Shown here: positions 24,174-33,207 of the stretch, piece after piece | Numbering within the stretch: the first letter of the stretch is position 1 | How the letters are laid out: every line of letters starts with the position of its first letter | NCBI RefSeq assembly: GCF_002217475.1 | Contig: NZ_MUHH01000024.1 | Coordinates: 62,001 to 126,000 of the forward strand | Reading direction: 5' to 3' | From: Flavobacterium tructae | GTDB lineage: Bacteria > Bacteroidota > Bacteroidia > Flavobacteriales > Flavobacteriaceae | Length of the DNA: 64,000 nucleotides | Position numbers and translations under genes: made by a program | Notes under the pieces: generated by a model | Database searches by the model: none | The model's input: only the letters and a program-made list of their open reading frames with translations | What the model was told of the DNA's origin: nothing

Positions 24174-24902
24174 CTAATAAAGCATCTGAATCTCCTTAAT
24201 ATCAAACTCTGAAACAGAATCATCTTCCAACAGAATTTGAATCCTGCCTACAGGTGACACTCCTTGAATGATTCCCATAAAGTTTTGATTCTCGAGGTTT
24301 TTGAATGGCATTGGAACACCTTTTCGGAACAATGAATTAAAATAAACAGACCATAAATGTTTAGAATTAACTTCCCATGCTCCTATCATCTCTTTCATTT
24401 TCTCGACAATCAAATAAGGTAAAAGTTCTTTCTCAAAACTACTACCCGAAATCACTGCCAATGAAGAGGCATTTGGAAGTTCATCAAAATTAGTCTGATT
24501 GACATTTAAGCCCAACCCAACAACTGACACAATCCTGCCATCACTTTTGAGGGTATTTTCAATAAGTATGCCACCAATTTTCTTATTATATGACATAATG
24601 TCGTTTGGCCATTTTATACTTAAATCAGGAATATTTAAGGATTTTAGCACCTCGATTACACTTAAAGACACTATAAGGCTAAGGTTAAAAACATGCTCAT
24701 TATTAAAGACAAAATCTTTCACCAAAACACTCATAATTAAGTTTTTACCCACCTCAGATTGCCACTTAGCCCCCATCTGCCCCTTGCCTTTTGTCTGATT
24801 TTCAGCCGTCACTACAGTAAAATTTTCCAGTTCATCCTGACTAGACAATGATTTAAGGAAATCGTTTGTAGAATCTATGGCATCGAGTTTGATTAGTTTC
24901 AT
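24174..24902 (-). CDS. birA: Biotin--[acetyl-CoA-carboxylase] ligase
   Basis: The 242-residue enzyme activates biotin with ATP and attaches it to carboxylase carrier domains. Motifs include the N-terminal DAIDSTNDFLK, the biotinyl-AMP loop TKGKGQMGAKWQS (a variant of GRGRxGRxW) and the catalytic WPNDIMSYNKKIGGILIE. There is no N-terminal winged helix, so unlike E. coli BirA it should not act as a repressor. It is divergent from rsfS with a 93-bp shared spacer. Confidence 0.92.
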   Translation of the reverse strand: MKLIKLDAIDSTNDFLKSLSSQDELENFTVVTAENQTKGKGQMGAKWQSEVGKNLIMSVLVKDFVFNNEHVFNLSLIVSLSVIEVLKSLNIPDLSIKWPNDIMSYNKKIGGILIENTLKSDGRIVSVVGLGLNVNQTNFDELPNASSLAVISGSSFEKELLPYLIVEKMKEMIGAWEVNSKHLWSVYFNSLFRKGVPMPFKNLENQNFMGIIQGVSPVGRIQILLEDDSVSEFDIKEIQMLY

Positions 24903-24995
24903 TTAAGTAATTTAAATAACTTAATTTAATATTTTGTTAAGGTTCAAAAATAATCACAAAATTTGGTAACTTTACAAATTCATATAAAATAATTC

Positions 24996-25367
24996 ATGGC
25001 GAAAAAGACTGTTAATAATGATGTTCTATTGGCGAACATAATCAAAGGGATTGAAGAAGTAAAAGGAAATGATATCGATATTCTTGACTTAAGAGAAATA
25101 GACACTGCAGTTTGTGACTATTTTGTCATTTGCAACGGAAGTTCAAATACCCAAGTTAATGCCATTGTAAATTCAATTCAAAAAACTGTATCAAAAGATT
25201 TAAAGGATAAACCCTGGCATGTAGAAGGAACCGATAATGCGGAATGGGTTCTTATGGACTATGTACACATTGTAGTGCATGTTTTCCAAAAACACATTCG
25301 AGAATATTACAACATCGAAAGCCTTTGGGGTGATGCCAAAATAACTACAATCGAAAACAAATACTAA
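24996..25367 (+). CDS. rsfS: Ribosomal silencing factor RsfS
   Basis: The 123-residue protein belongs to the RsfS/Iojap family, which binds L14 on the 50S subunit and blocks joining with 30S when nutrients are scarce. Conserved parts include DLREIDTAVCDYFVICNGSSNTQV and HVEGTDNAEWVLMDYVHIVVHVF. It lies 15 bp before ftsH, a coupling usual in Bacteroidota, and the two are surely cotranscribed. A TAACTTTA near-match to the -7 box lies about 22 nt before the ATG. Confidence 0.95.
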   Translation: MAKKTVNNDVLLANIIKGIEEVKGNDIDILDLREIDTAVCDYFVICNGSSNTQVNAIVNSIQKTVSKDLKDKPWHVEGTDNAEWVLMDYVHIVVHVFQKHIREYYNIESLWGDAKITTIENKY

Positions 25368-25382
25368 AGAAAATTTCTTCTA

Positions 25383-27308
25383 ATGGCTAAAGATAATAAT
25401 CCAAATCCGAGTAAATTTAAAATAAGTCCCTGGTTAATATACACTGCAATACTTCTGGTTTTTTTATTTATAAGTTTTGCAACCGGTGGATCAAACTTAA
25501 GCGAACCTGCTCAATTAACTTCTTCTAAATTCAATACTTTATTAGAAAAAGGGCAAATTGAAAAAGTAATCGTTTATAACAAAGCTGAAGCTGAAGTATA
25601 TTTAAACGCTGCGGCTCTTAAAGACGCGGCTAATAAAAAAGTAGCTAAAGATATTTTTGACAGACCAAATAAAGGTCCTCATTATACTTTAGAAATTGGT
25701 AACGATCAAATCTTCCAGACAAAGCTTGAAAAAGCAGTTGGCGAAGGTAAACTGAAAGATTTTAATTTCTTACAGAAAAACAACTGGAGCGACATTTTAA
25801 TCAGTCTGCTACCAATCATCATCATTATTGGTGTATGGATTTTCATTATGCGCAAAATGTCAGGTGGCGCCGGTGGCGGTGGCGGACAAATTTTCAACAT
25901 TGGAAAATCGAAAGCTAAGTTGTTTGATGAGAAAACCGATATTAAAACTACATTCAAAGATGTGGCTGGTTTAGAAGGTGCAAAAGAAGAAATACAAGAA
26001 ATTGTAGAATTCTTAAAAAACCCTGAAAAATACACTAATCTTGGAGGTAAAATTCCAAAAGGAGCCTTATTAGTAGGACCTCCGGGAACAGGTAAAACAT
26101 TATTGGCAAAAGCAGTTGCAGGTGAAGCTCAGGTTCCGTTCTTCTCTTTATCAGGTTCTGATTTCGTTGAAATGTTCGTAGGTGTTGGTGCTTCACGTGT
26201 ACGTGATTTATTCAAACAAGCCAAAGAAAAATCTCCCGCTATTATCTTTATCGACGAAATTGATGCTGTTGGTAGAGCAAGAGGAAAAAGCAATATGTCA
26301 GGCGGAAATGACGAAAGAGAAAACACATTGAACCAATTACTAACAGAAATGGACGGTTTTGGTACCAACTCTAACGTAATTGTTCTAGCTGCAACCAACA
26401 GAGCCGATGTACTTGACAAAGCTTTAATGCGTGCAGGACGTTTCGACAGACAAATCTTTGTTGACTTACCGGACATTCGTGAAAGAGCTGAAATTTTTGC
26501 AGTTCACTTAGCACCTATCAAAAAAGTAGAAGGTCTTGATCTTGATTTCTTAGCCAAACAAACTCCTGGTTTCTCTGGTGCCGATATTGCTAATGTTTGT
26601 AACGAGGCTGCCCTTATTGCTGCCCGTAACAATAAAACGGCAGTAGACAAACAAGATTTCCTTGATGCTGTGGACAGAATTATTGGGGGACTTGAAAAGA
26701 AAAACAAAATCATTACACCGGAAGAAAAAAGAGCTATTGCTATTCACGAAGCTGGTCACGCTACCGTAAGCTGGATGTTAGAGCATGCTGCACCGCTAAT
26801 CAAAGTAACGATTGTTCCTCGCGGACAAAGTTTAGGAGCAGCCTGGTACTTACCGGAAGAAAGGCAAATCGTCAGAACCGATCAAATGTTAGACGAAATG
26901 TGTGCTACTATGGGCGGAAGAGCTGCTGAAAAAGTAACTTTTGACAGAATTTCAACCGGAGCATTAAGCGATTTAGAAAAAGTTACACGTCAGGCTCGTG
27001 CTATGGTAACGATCTATGGATTGAATGATAAAATTGGAAATGTTACGTATTACGATTCAAGCGGTCAAAGCGAATACAATTTTTCAAAACCATATTCTGA
27101 CGAAACTGCAAAAATCATTGACAAAGAAATCTCAGAATTAATTGAAGGTCAGTACCAACGAGCCATTGAAATTCTTGAAGAAAATAAAGACAAGCTAAAT
27201 CAACTAGCTGACATATTAATTGAAAAAGAAGTTATTTTTAAAGATGACTTAGAAGCTATCTTCGGAAAACGCACTTTTGATAAAAATTTAGAAGAAGTGG
27301 TTTCATAG
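25383..27308 (+). CDS. ftsH: ATP-dependent zinc metalloprotease FtsH
   Basis: The 641-residue membrane protease degrades damaged membrane proteins and some regulators. Membrane helices span about residues 16-34 and 137-156 around a periplasmic domain. The AAA+ module has Walker A GPPGTGKT (232-239), Walker B IIFIDEID and the second region of homology. The peptidase has HEAGH near residue 455. All parts are complete. It ends at a 16-bp terminator stem, so the downstream LUD operon has its own promoter. Confidence 0.97.
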   Translation: MAKDNNPNPSKFKISPWLIYTAILLVFLFISFATGGSNLSEPAQLTSSKFNTLLEKGQIEKVIVYNKAEAEVYLNAAALKDAANKKVAKDIFDRPNKGPHYTLEIGNDQIFQTKLEKAVGEGKLKDFNFLQKNNWSDILISLLPIIIIIGVWIFIMRKMSGGAGGGGGQIFNIGKSKAKLFDEKTDIKTTFKDVAGLEGAKEEIQEIVEFLKNPEKYTNLGGKIPKGALLVGPPGTGKTLLAKAVAGEAQVPFFSLSGSDFVEMFVGVGASRVRDLFKQAKEKSPAIIFIDEIDAVGRARGKSNMSGGNDERENTLNQLLTEMDGFGTNSNVIVLAATNRADVLDKALMRAGRFDRQIFVDLPDIRERAEIFAVHLAPIKKVEGLDLDFLAKQTPGFSGADIANVCNEAALIAARNNKTAVDKQDFLDAVDRIIGGLEKKNKIITPEEKRAIAIHEAGHATVSWMLEHAAPLIKVTIVPRGQSLGAAWYLPEERQIVRTDQMLDEMCATMGGRAAEKVTFDRISTGALSDLEKVTRQARAMVTIYGLNDKIGNVTYYDSSGQSEYNFSKPYSDETAKIIDKEISELIEGQYQRAIEILEENKDKLNQLADILIEKEVIFKDDLEAIFGKRTFDKNLEEVVS

Positions 27309-27337
27309 ATAATTCAGTAAATATGTAATATTTTTTA

Positions 27338-27380
27338 AAATCTTAATTCAAAACACCCTTTTGAATTAAGATTTTTTTAT
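27338..27380 (+). terminator. Strong intrinsic terminator after ftsH
   Basis: AAATCTTAATTCAAAA (27338-27353) pairs perfectly with TTTTGAATTAAGATTT (27359-27374) over a 5-nt loop and runs into T residues. Its 3' end overlaps the next -7 box. Confidence 0.92.
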
Positions 27381-27385
27381 CTTTG
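27378..27385 (+). promoter_or_regulatory. Promoter -7 box for the LUD-cdsA-psd operon
   Basis: TATCTTTG is a perfect TAnnTTTG match 37 nt before the ATG at 27423, starting inside the T tract of the ftsH terminator. Confidence 0.6.
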
Positions 27386-27422
27386 AACGTTTTCAATTAA
27401 CATGTAAAGTATTTCATATAAA

Positions 27423-28028
27423 ATGAATTTTTTCAAAAAAATATTTGGTTCCAGCGAGCCAGCTTCTGATGAAGAACATGAAAGTGAATACGGGGCAAAC
27501 CAAGCTCCTGACAGTCATTTATCTATCGATGAAAGATTCATTTTTAATTTCAAAAAAAATGGAGGTAAGTTCTTGTATTGCGAAAACAAACAGGAGGTTG
27601 CAGAACAATTTGAAAACATTTTAGAAGAAAACGACTGGTTCGAAAACGAAGTTTTGTGTTATGAACCTGCTCTTTTTAGTTTGCTTGAAGAAAATAAACT
27701 GCTTTATCTTTCTCCTAGAAACCCAAAATTTTTACTTGCCACTTGTGAGAATCTGATTGCTGACGAAGGTTCTATTTTATTCTCATCTAAACAAATCAGA
27801 CAGGACAAACCAAACGAATTGCCTGCAAACATTGTTATTATTGCTACAACAAGTCAGATACTTTCCATCAAAAGCGATGGTCTAAGCGCGATCAAACGCA
27901 AGTACGAAAGAGACTACCCTACTAATATTACCACAATAAAATATTTCGAAAAAGCAAAAGAAGAAGATTTTACACAATACGGAAGTGTTGCCAAAAACTT
28001 GTATTTATTGCTCTTAGAAGATCTTTAA
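27423..28028 (+). CDS. LUD domain (LutC-like) protein
   Basis: The 201-residue protein has the LUD (LutC/YkgG) fold: NKQEVAEQFENILEEN, then a strand-rich core ending in ANIVIIATTSQILSIKSDGL. LutC functions in lactate oxidation with LutA and LutB, but no lutA or lutB is near. In Bacteroidota this gene sits before cdsA, so a role tied to membrane lipid synthesis is possible but unproven. Only 1 bp separates it from cdsA. Confidence 0.75.
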   Translation: MNFFKKIFGSSEPASDEEHESEYGANQAPDSHLSIDERFIFNFKKNGGKFLYCENKQEVAEQFENILEENDWFENEVLCYEPALFSLLEENKLLYLSPRNPKFLLATCENLIADEGSILFSSKQIRQDKPNELPANIVIIATTSQILSIKSDGLSAIKRKYERDYPTNITTIKYFEKAKEEDFTQYGSVAKNLYLLLLEDL

Positions 28029-28029
28029 G

Positions 28030-28917
28030 ATGAACGAAACACTCAAGAGAACCATTTCTGGTGCTGTTTATATCGCTTTATTACTAACTTCTATTCTGTT
28101 TTCTACCGAAAGCTTTATTATTCTTTTTGGCATCTTTCTGATTATAGCCACTTATGAATTCTGTAATTTAGTTGGGATCAATAAAGTTTTTTCCATTTTA
28201 TTTGTTTCCCTGTTTTATAGCGCAGTTGCTTTAATCAGTTTTTACAAAACTGAAACTGAAAACTATATTAGCAAAACATTTAAAGAGAATATTATAATTA
28301 CGGTGGATACCGAAAAGCTTTTTTCGGCACTGCTCATCATTACCTTAATTGTATCCGTAAAATGTATTGTTTTTTTATTTGACGACACACAAATCATCAG
28401 TAAAACATCCAAATACATTTATTTACTTGGATATGTAACACTCCCTTTCCTTTTTATCACTAAAATTTCATTTGGTATCAAAGATTACAATCCAAAAATC
28501 ATCATCGGATTATTCGTTTTAATCTGGACCAATGACACCTTTGCCTATTTAGTTGGAAAATCAATGGGAAAACATAAATTGTTTGAGCGTATTTCACCTA
28601 AAAAAACAATTGAAGGTTTCCTTGGCGGAGTAGTTTTTGCTGCCTTTGCCGGATTTTTAATCTCAAAATTATACATACAGCCAAAAGCAGATTTCAGTAC
28701 TAAATCCATTCTTATCTGGATGATTATTGCTTTAATCGTTAGTATCTTCGGAACTATTGGGGATTTAATTGAATCCAAATTCAAAAGAGTTGCCGGAGTA
28801 AAAGACAGCGGTTCCATTATGCCGGGTCACGGAGGCGTATTAGATCGACTAGATAGTGTTATATTTGTAGCACCAATTATATTTTTATTTTATCAAATTT
28901 TATATTATGTTTCATAA
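28030..28917 (+). CDS. cdsA: Phosphatidate cytidylyltransferase
   Basis: The 295-residue integral membrane enzyme makes CDP-diacylglycerol from phosphatidate and CTP. About seven to eight hydrophobic segments are visible. The C-terminal family signature is complete: SKFKRVAGVKDSGSIMPGHG followed by GVLDRLDS. The 3' end overlaps psd by 11 bp. With the LUD gene and psd it forms an operon for phospholipid synthesis; phosphatidylserine synthase is not in the window. Confidence 0.95.
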   Translation: MNETLKRTISGAVYIALLLTSILFSTESFIILFGIFLIIATYEFCNLVGINKVFSILFVSLFYSAVALISFYKTETENYISKTFKENIIITVDTEKLFSALLIITLIVSVKCIVFLFDDTQIISKTSKYIYLLGYVTLPFLFITKISFGIKDYNPKIIIGLFVLIWTNDTFAYLVGKSMGKHKLFERISPKKTIEGFLGGVVFAAFAGFLISKLYIQPKADFSTKSILIWMIIALIVSIFGTIGDLIESKFKRVAGVKDSGSIMPGHGGVLDRLDSVIFVAPIIFLFYQILYYVS

Positions 28918-29560
28918 AGAAGGAGGCCCATCCATTTTGTTAGGTACTGTTTTCGCAGTAGCTGTACTTTTAATTGCTGAAAAATTCATTGATATCAATT
29001 GGCTAAGAATATTAGTTCAGCTAGCTGGTTTATTAGTATTAATTATCATTCTGCAATTTTTTAGAAATCCAAAAAGAATCGCAATCAGAAACAGCGATCA
29101 TATTCTTGCTCCTGTAGACGGGAAAGTTGTGGTTATCGAAGAAGTGTACGAAGGAGAGTTTTTTAAAGACAAACGTCTTCAGGTATCTATCTTCATGTCA
29201 CCAATTAATGTACACGTAACGCGTTACGCAATGGACGGCATTATCAAATTTAGCAAATACCACCCTGGAAAGTTTTTAGTTGCCTGGCATCCAAAAGCAA
29301 GCGAAGAAAACGAAAGAACAACAGTTGTAATCGAAAACGAAACTTTTGGACAGGTATTGTACAGACAAATTGCAGGAGCTTTGGCACGTAGAATTGTAAA
29401 TTACGCTAAAGAAGGAATGCAGGTTGTTCAGGGTACAGATGCCGGATTTATAAAATTTGGTTCAAGAGTAGATTTATTTTTACCTTTAGGTACTCCAATC
29501 AATGTAGTATTAAACCAAAAAGCAATTGGTGGAAAAACCATCATCGCTACAAAAGCTTAA
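28907..29560 (+). CDS. psd: Phosphatidylserine decarboxylase, short type
   Basis: The 217-residue proenzyme produces phosphatidylethanolamine. Two hydrophobic segments occupy residues 8-45. The body has ILAPVDGKVVVIEE and SPINVHVTRYAMDG, and near the C-terminus the self-cleavage site FGSRVD, where the Ser becomes the pyruvoyl group. The length fits the short archaeal/Bacteroidota type without the long N-terminal region of E. coli Psd. It overlaps cdsA by 11 bp and the next gene by 1 bp. Confidence 0.93.
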   Translation: MFHKEGGPSILLGTVFAVAVLLIAEKFIDINWLRILVQLAGLLVLIIILQFFRNPKRIAIRNSDHILAPVDGKVVVIEEVYEGEFFKDKRLQVSIFMSPINVHVTRYAMDGIIKFSKYHPGKFLVAWHPKASEENERTTVVIENETFGQVLYRQIAGALARRIVNYAKEGMQVVQGTDAGFIKFGSRVDLFLPLGTPINVVLNQKAIGGKTIIATKA

Positions 29561-29829
29561 TGACTGAAAAAGATTTAGATACTCGTTTTTCAGAGGCCGT
29601 TGAGACCGCTTTAAAAATGACTCAGGCTACACTGCCGCAAGACGTGCAGTTGAGACTTTATGCCTATTACAAACAAGCAACTTTTGGAACAGCTGTGTAC
29701 AATCAATCCGATAATTTTGATTTACGAAATGCTTTCAAAACAAATGCCTGGATGCAAATAAGTCATCTTACAGCTGAGGAGGCCAAAGAAAACTATATCA
29801 CAATCATTAATTCACTAACATCAAAATAA
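29560..29829 (+). CDS. Acyl-CoA-binding protein
   Basis: The 89-residue protein is a whole ACBP domain: a four-helix bundle with the family block LRLYAYYKQATFGTA near residue 28 and a tail ANAWMQISHLTAEEAKENYI pattern. It holds long-chain acyl-CoA in the cytosol. Its A of ATG is the last base of psd's stop codon, so it is translationally coupled to the lipid genes, which suits a role in acyl supply. Confidence 0.93.
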   Translation: MTEKDLDTRFSEAVETALKMTQATLPQDVQLRLYAYYKQATFGTAVYNQSDNFDLRNAFKTNAWMQISHLTAEEAKENYITIINSLTSK

Positions 29830-29837
29830 CTAACATT

Positions 29838-30617
29838 ATGAAGAAAAACATTACTCGTTTTAGCATTTTGACTTCATTTTTTCTATTATTTTCATGTAAT
29901 GACAATAAGTTAACCGAAGTTGTAGAGGTTCCTTTGCCGACAAAAGAAGAAAAAATCACCATTGGATCTCCAAATGATGTAAAAGCAGATCCAGGTTCTT
30001 TTGAATTGACAAAACTGCCATTTTCTTATGATGCTTTGGCTCCTGCAATAAGAACTCTTACTCTGGAAACACATTATTCAAAACATTATTTAACTTATAC
30101 CAACAATTTCAATAAAGAAATTGTAAATACGGAGTTTGAAAATCTGCCTATTGAAGATATTCTTAAAAAAATGGATCTTAGCAATGCCAAGCTTCGTCAA
30201 AATGCAGGTGGATACTACAATCATACACTTTATTTTAATATTCTGACGCCAAAAGAACAAACTCCAAAAGACACTTTAGCGGGTTCGATCAATAAAGAGT
30301 TTGGTTCTTTAAGCAATCTAACCAGCCAGTTCAAAGGTCAGGCAACCAAACAATTCGGATCCGGATGGGTTTGGCTGATTGTCGACAAAGCTGGAAAACT
30401 TCAAATAACAACTACTGACAATCAGGACAATCCTTTAATGAAAAACGCCCTGATTCCCGGAACTCCAATTTTAGGAATCGATCTTTGGGAACATGCTTAC
30501 TATCTGGATTACCAAAACAGAAAAGGAAGTTATATTGATGCTTTTTATCAGCATATTAACTGGGAAAAAGTAAACGAAAATTACATCGAAGCTTTGAAAA
30601 AAGTAAAAAAAGTATAA
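29838..30617 (+). CDS. Lipoprotein superoxide dismutase (Fe/Mn type)
   Basis: This is an Fe/Mn superoxide dismutase domain (about residues 50-255) behind a lipoprotein signal (SFFLLFSCND, Cys near residue 20). Metal ligands are seen as the His of ETHYSKHYL, the His of YYNHTLYFNI, and Asp and His in DLWEHAYYLDY. Most Fe/Mn SODs are cytosolic; the lipobox places this one outside the inner membrane. It is the last gene of the lipid operon, 8 bp after the ACBP gene, and ends at a strong terminator. Confidence 0.9.
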   Translation: MKKNITRFSILTSFFLLFSCNDNKLTEVVEVPLPTKEEKITIGSPNDVKADPGSFELTKLPFSYDALAPAIRTLTLETHYSKHYLTYTNNFNKEIVNTEFENLPIEDILKKMDLSNAKLRQNAGGYYNHTLYFNILTPKEQTPKDTLAGSINKEFGSLSNLTSQFKGQATKQFGSGWVWLIVDKAGKLQITTTDNQDNPLMKNALIPGTPILGIDLWEHAYYLDYQNRKGSYIDAFYQHINWEKVNENYIEALKKVKKV

Positions 30618-30622
30618 ATCAT

Positions 30623-30661
30623 AAAAAAGCTGATACTACATTTTAAGTATCAGCTTTTTTT
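30623..30661 (+). terminator. Intrinsic terminator after the SOD gene
   Basis: AAAAAAGCTGATACT pairs with AGTATCAGCTTTTTT over an 8-nt loop, followed by a T run. Confidence 0.93.
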
Positions 30662-30712
30662 ATATCTAATAAACAGATCAAATTACATAGAAGATATTCT
30701 TGTTTAAAATCT

Positions 30713-30987
30713 GCTCTGAAAGAGCTTAAGCAACAACATAGTGCAAAGCACTATGAAGTAAGAAAACAAACTATTTAGCCCTGTAAGGGCGAAAGATTAA
30801 TCTTCAGTAAACCGTTCTTAACAAATTTACTCTACAACAATTCATTTAAAAATATACAATCTGTCTCTTTGCAGAAAAAAAACAAACTTTGTGTGTATTT
30901 GCTTTTACCCTTTCAGGGTAACAATCAATTTTAATTTCCCCCATAGTGCGTTGCACTATTCTGATGCTTTAAAGGCTTTCAGCCTTT
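30713..30987. repeat. REP-like palindrome cluster, two triads tail to tail
   Basis: In order: GCTCTGAAAGAGC (30713), CATAGTGCAAAGCACTATG (30738), GCCCTGTAAGGGC (30778), ACCCTTTCAGGGT (30907), ATAGTGCGTTGCACTAT (30943) and AAAGGCTTTCAGCCTTT (30971). The triads match those at 20520-20774 but face the other way. The last hairpin is followed by T residues and may also end + transcripts. Confidence 0.85.
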
Positions 30988-31004
30988 TTTTAGAAGTTTC
31001 CGCA

Positions 31005-32876
31005 CTACTTCAATTCAAAAATAAATGACTCCGAAGGCATTATTTTCACCCTCACAACTCCTTCTGCATTATTTACTTTTAACTGCACAATACTCTTCTC
31101 GTACAATTGATCCTTAATATCATAAACTCCATCTCTTAAGTTCCATTTTGAAATAATATCCGAAGGAACTTTCAAATCAAACTCACTTGTTTTTTCGGAA
31201 GAAAAATTAGTCACGATGATCAGTTTTTGATCCTCTGACCAACGTACATACGAATAAATTAAATCGTCGTAACCTCTATTATTTTGACGATTTACACTTT
31301 GAATTTCCTGAAAACTTCCCATTAAAGCAGCGCTTTTAAGGGAGAAATTTAGCAATTTCTTATAAAAATCACGCAGCTTCTTTTCTGAATCCGAAAGCTG
31401 CCCGCCATCAAACTTCCCTTCATTCATCCAACGTTGATGATTTGGCACTCCAATATAATCAAATATCGATGTTCTGGAACGCGTTCCAAAACCGGCATTC
31501 TCATTTGCTGCCTCACCTACTTCCTGTCCAAAGTAAACCATAGTTGGAGCCGTACTAATTGTCGCAGAAACCACCATTAACGGTTTTCCACGTTCGGGAG
31601 TTCCAGCAAATTCAGGGCTAGCTAATCGCTGCTCGTCATGATTGTCTAAAAAATGCAGCATATTATGCTCAATATCTTCCATTCCTTTCTGAATATCCGA
31701 TAATCCATCCGGCAGTGATTTTCCGCGAATAATATCTTTCAGCTTATCATAAGTTTCCACTTTATCATAGAGATAGTCCATTTTCCCCAAACGAATATAA
31801 TTGCGATATTCCTTTGGATTGTAAACTTCTGCCAATAAAAAGGTATTTGGATTTTTCATCTTAATTGCCGAATTCATATAACTCCAAAATTCGTAGGGTA
31901 CCATCTCCGCCATATCATAACGGAAACCATCTACCCCTTTGTCAATCCAATACAAAGCAATAGACCTAAACTTTTTCCAGGAATCCGGAACGTCTTTATC
32001 CTGCCAAAAAGCAAAATGTTCCTGATACGTTTTTTGATCAAATCCCGCAGGAAGTTCCATAAAATCCTTTGAACCGTCAGGACGAATTCCATAATTTACT
32101 TTCACCGTTTCATACCAGTCGTTTTGGTCAGGCTTCGCTTTTCTAGAACCATTTCCAGTCCATTTTGCAGGATTTTCATTAAATACCCCGTCTACAAGTA
32201 CATTTTTCTCTCCATTTAACGGAATATCTCCGCTCGGTATTTCAAAATGATTGTTTGGGATATAGTAAAAATTGTTATCTCGTTTATATTCCATACTCAC
32301 ATCATCATCGGCTCCAAAATCTCTTACTCCCGCCGGATTACTTTTACCTTCATATTTTCTTGCAATATGATTGGGTACAATATCAATAATCAGCTTTAGT
32401 CCGGCTTTGTGCGTACGTCCGATTAACGCTTCAAACTCCTGCAATCTGTTTGCCGGATTCACCGCTAAATCTGGATTTACATTATAATAATCTTTTACAG
32501 CATACGGAGATCCTGCACGGCCTTTTACCACTTCCGGATCATCATCTGAAATTCCATACGCCTTATAATCCCCCACCAATGCATGATGCGGAACACCTGT
32601 ATACCAAATATGGGTAACACCTAAATCCTTAATTTCATGCAGCGCTTTGTCTGTAAAATCATTAAATTTTCCAACACCATTTTCCCCGATCGTCCCCCAC
32701 GGCTTATTAGTGGTATTTTTATTTCCAAATAAACGCGTAAAAACCTGATAGACCACAATTTTATTCTCTTTAGGAGTCTTTTCTTTACTTGTATTCATTT
32801 TTACATCTTTGGTTTTACATGCCGAAAACAGCAGAACCACAGCAAGTCCCGCAACAAAAAAATTCTTATTTATCAT
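31005..32876 (-). CDS. Alpha-amylase family (GH13) lipoprotein
   Basis: The start at 32876 is chosen over a frame opening 31 codons upstream because it gives a lipoprotein signal (MINKNFFVAGLAVVLLFSAC). The mature enzyme of about 605 residues has the GH13 regions: DIVPNHIARK, the nucleophile in GFRYDMAEM, the acid/base in FLLAEVYN and the third Asp in FLDNHDEQRL. A C-terminal beta domain follows. It probably cleaves alpha-glucans at the cell surface. No SusC/SusD pair is adjacent, so it is not part of a visible utilization locus. Confidence 0.9.
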   Translation of the reverse strand: MINKNFFVAGLAVVLLFSACKTKDVKMNTSKEKTPKENKIVVYQVFTRLFGNKNTTNKPWGTIGENGVGKFNDFTDKALHEIKDLGVTHIWYTGVPHHALVGDYKAYGISDDDPEVVKGRAGSPYAVKDYYNVNPDLAVNPANRLQEFEALIGRTHKAGLKLIIDIVPNHIARKYEGKSNPAGVRDFGADDDVSMEYKRDNNFYYIPNNHFEIPSGDIPLNGEKNVLVDGVFNENPAKWTGNGSRKAKPDQNDWYETVKVNYGIRPDGSKDFMELPAGFDQKTYQEHFAFWQDKDVPDSWKKFRSIALYWIDKGVDGFRYDMAEMVPYEFWSYMNSAIKMKNPNTFLLAEVYNPKEYRNYIRLGKMDYLYDKVETYDKLKDIIRGKSLPDGLSDIQKGMEDIEHNMLHFLDNHDEQRLASPEFAGTPERGKPLMVVSATISTAPTMVYFGQEVGEAANENAGFGTRSRTSIFDYIGVPNHQRWMNEGKFDGGQLSDSEKKLRDFYKKLLNFSLKSAALMGSFQEIQSVNRQNNRGYDDLIYSYVRWSEDQKLIIVTNFSSEKTSEFDLKVPSDIISKWNLRDGVYDIKDQLYEKSIVQLKVNNAEGVVRVKIMPSESFIFELK

Positions 32877-33183
32877 ATTTACGCTATAATCAGATTGATC
32901 TCCAAATCGGAAATAATATTCCTGATTCTGAAAACCATTTCCTAAATTTAGACTAATTTTTAAATTCACGGAAACCTAAAAATCTTTTTTGTTTGGATAG
33001 AAGTACAAAATCATCAACTACAACGTAAGAGTACTCCGTTTTGTTGATAAATTAAACTCAAAACCAAATGAACATTTTTTCATCAAATTGATTTAGAATT
33101 TTTCATTAAAACCTATCCATCCATTCAAAAAATCCGTATTAATAAATTAATCTTAATATCCATAAAGGTTATAACCTTTTTCA

Positions 33184-33191
33184 TAAATTTG
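33184..33191 (+). promoter_or_regulatory. Promoter -7 box for the OstA-like gene
   Basis: TAAATTTG matches TAnnTTTG and lies 16 nt before the TTG start at 33208. The rest of the 330-base spacer between the GH13 gene and this one shows only AT-rich sequence; no -7 match for the minus strand was found. Confidence 0.55.
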
Positions 33192-33207
33192 ACAAAAATT
33201 TAATCCA

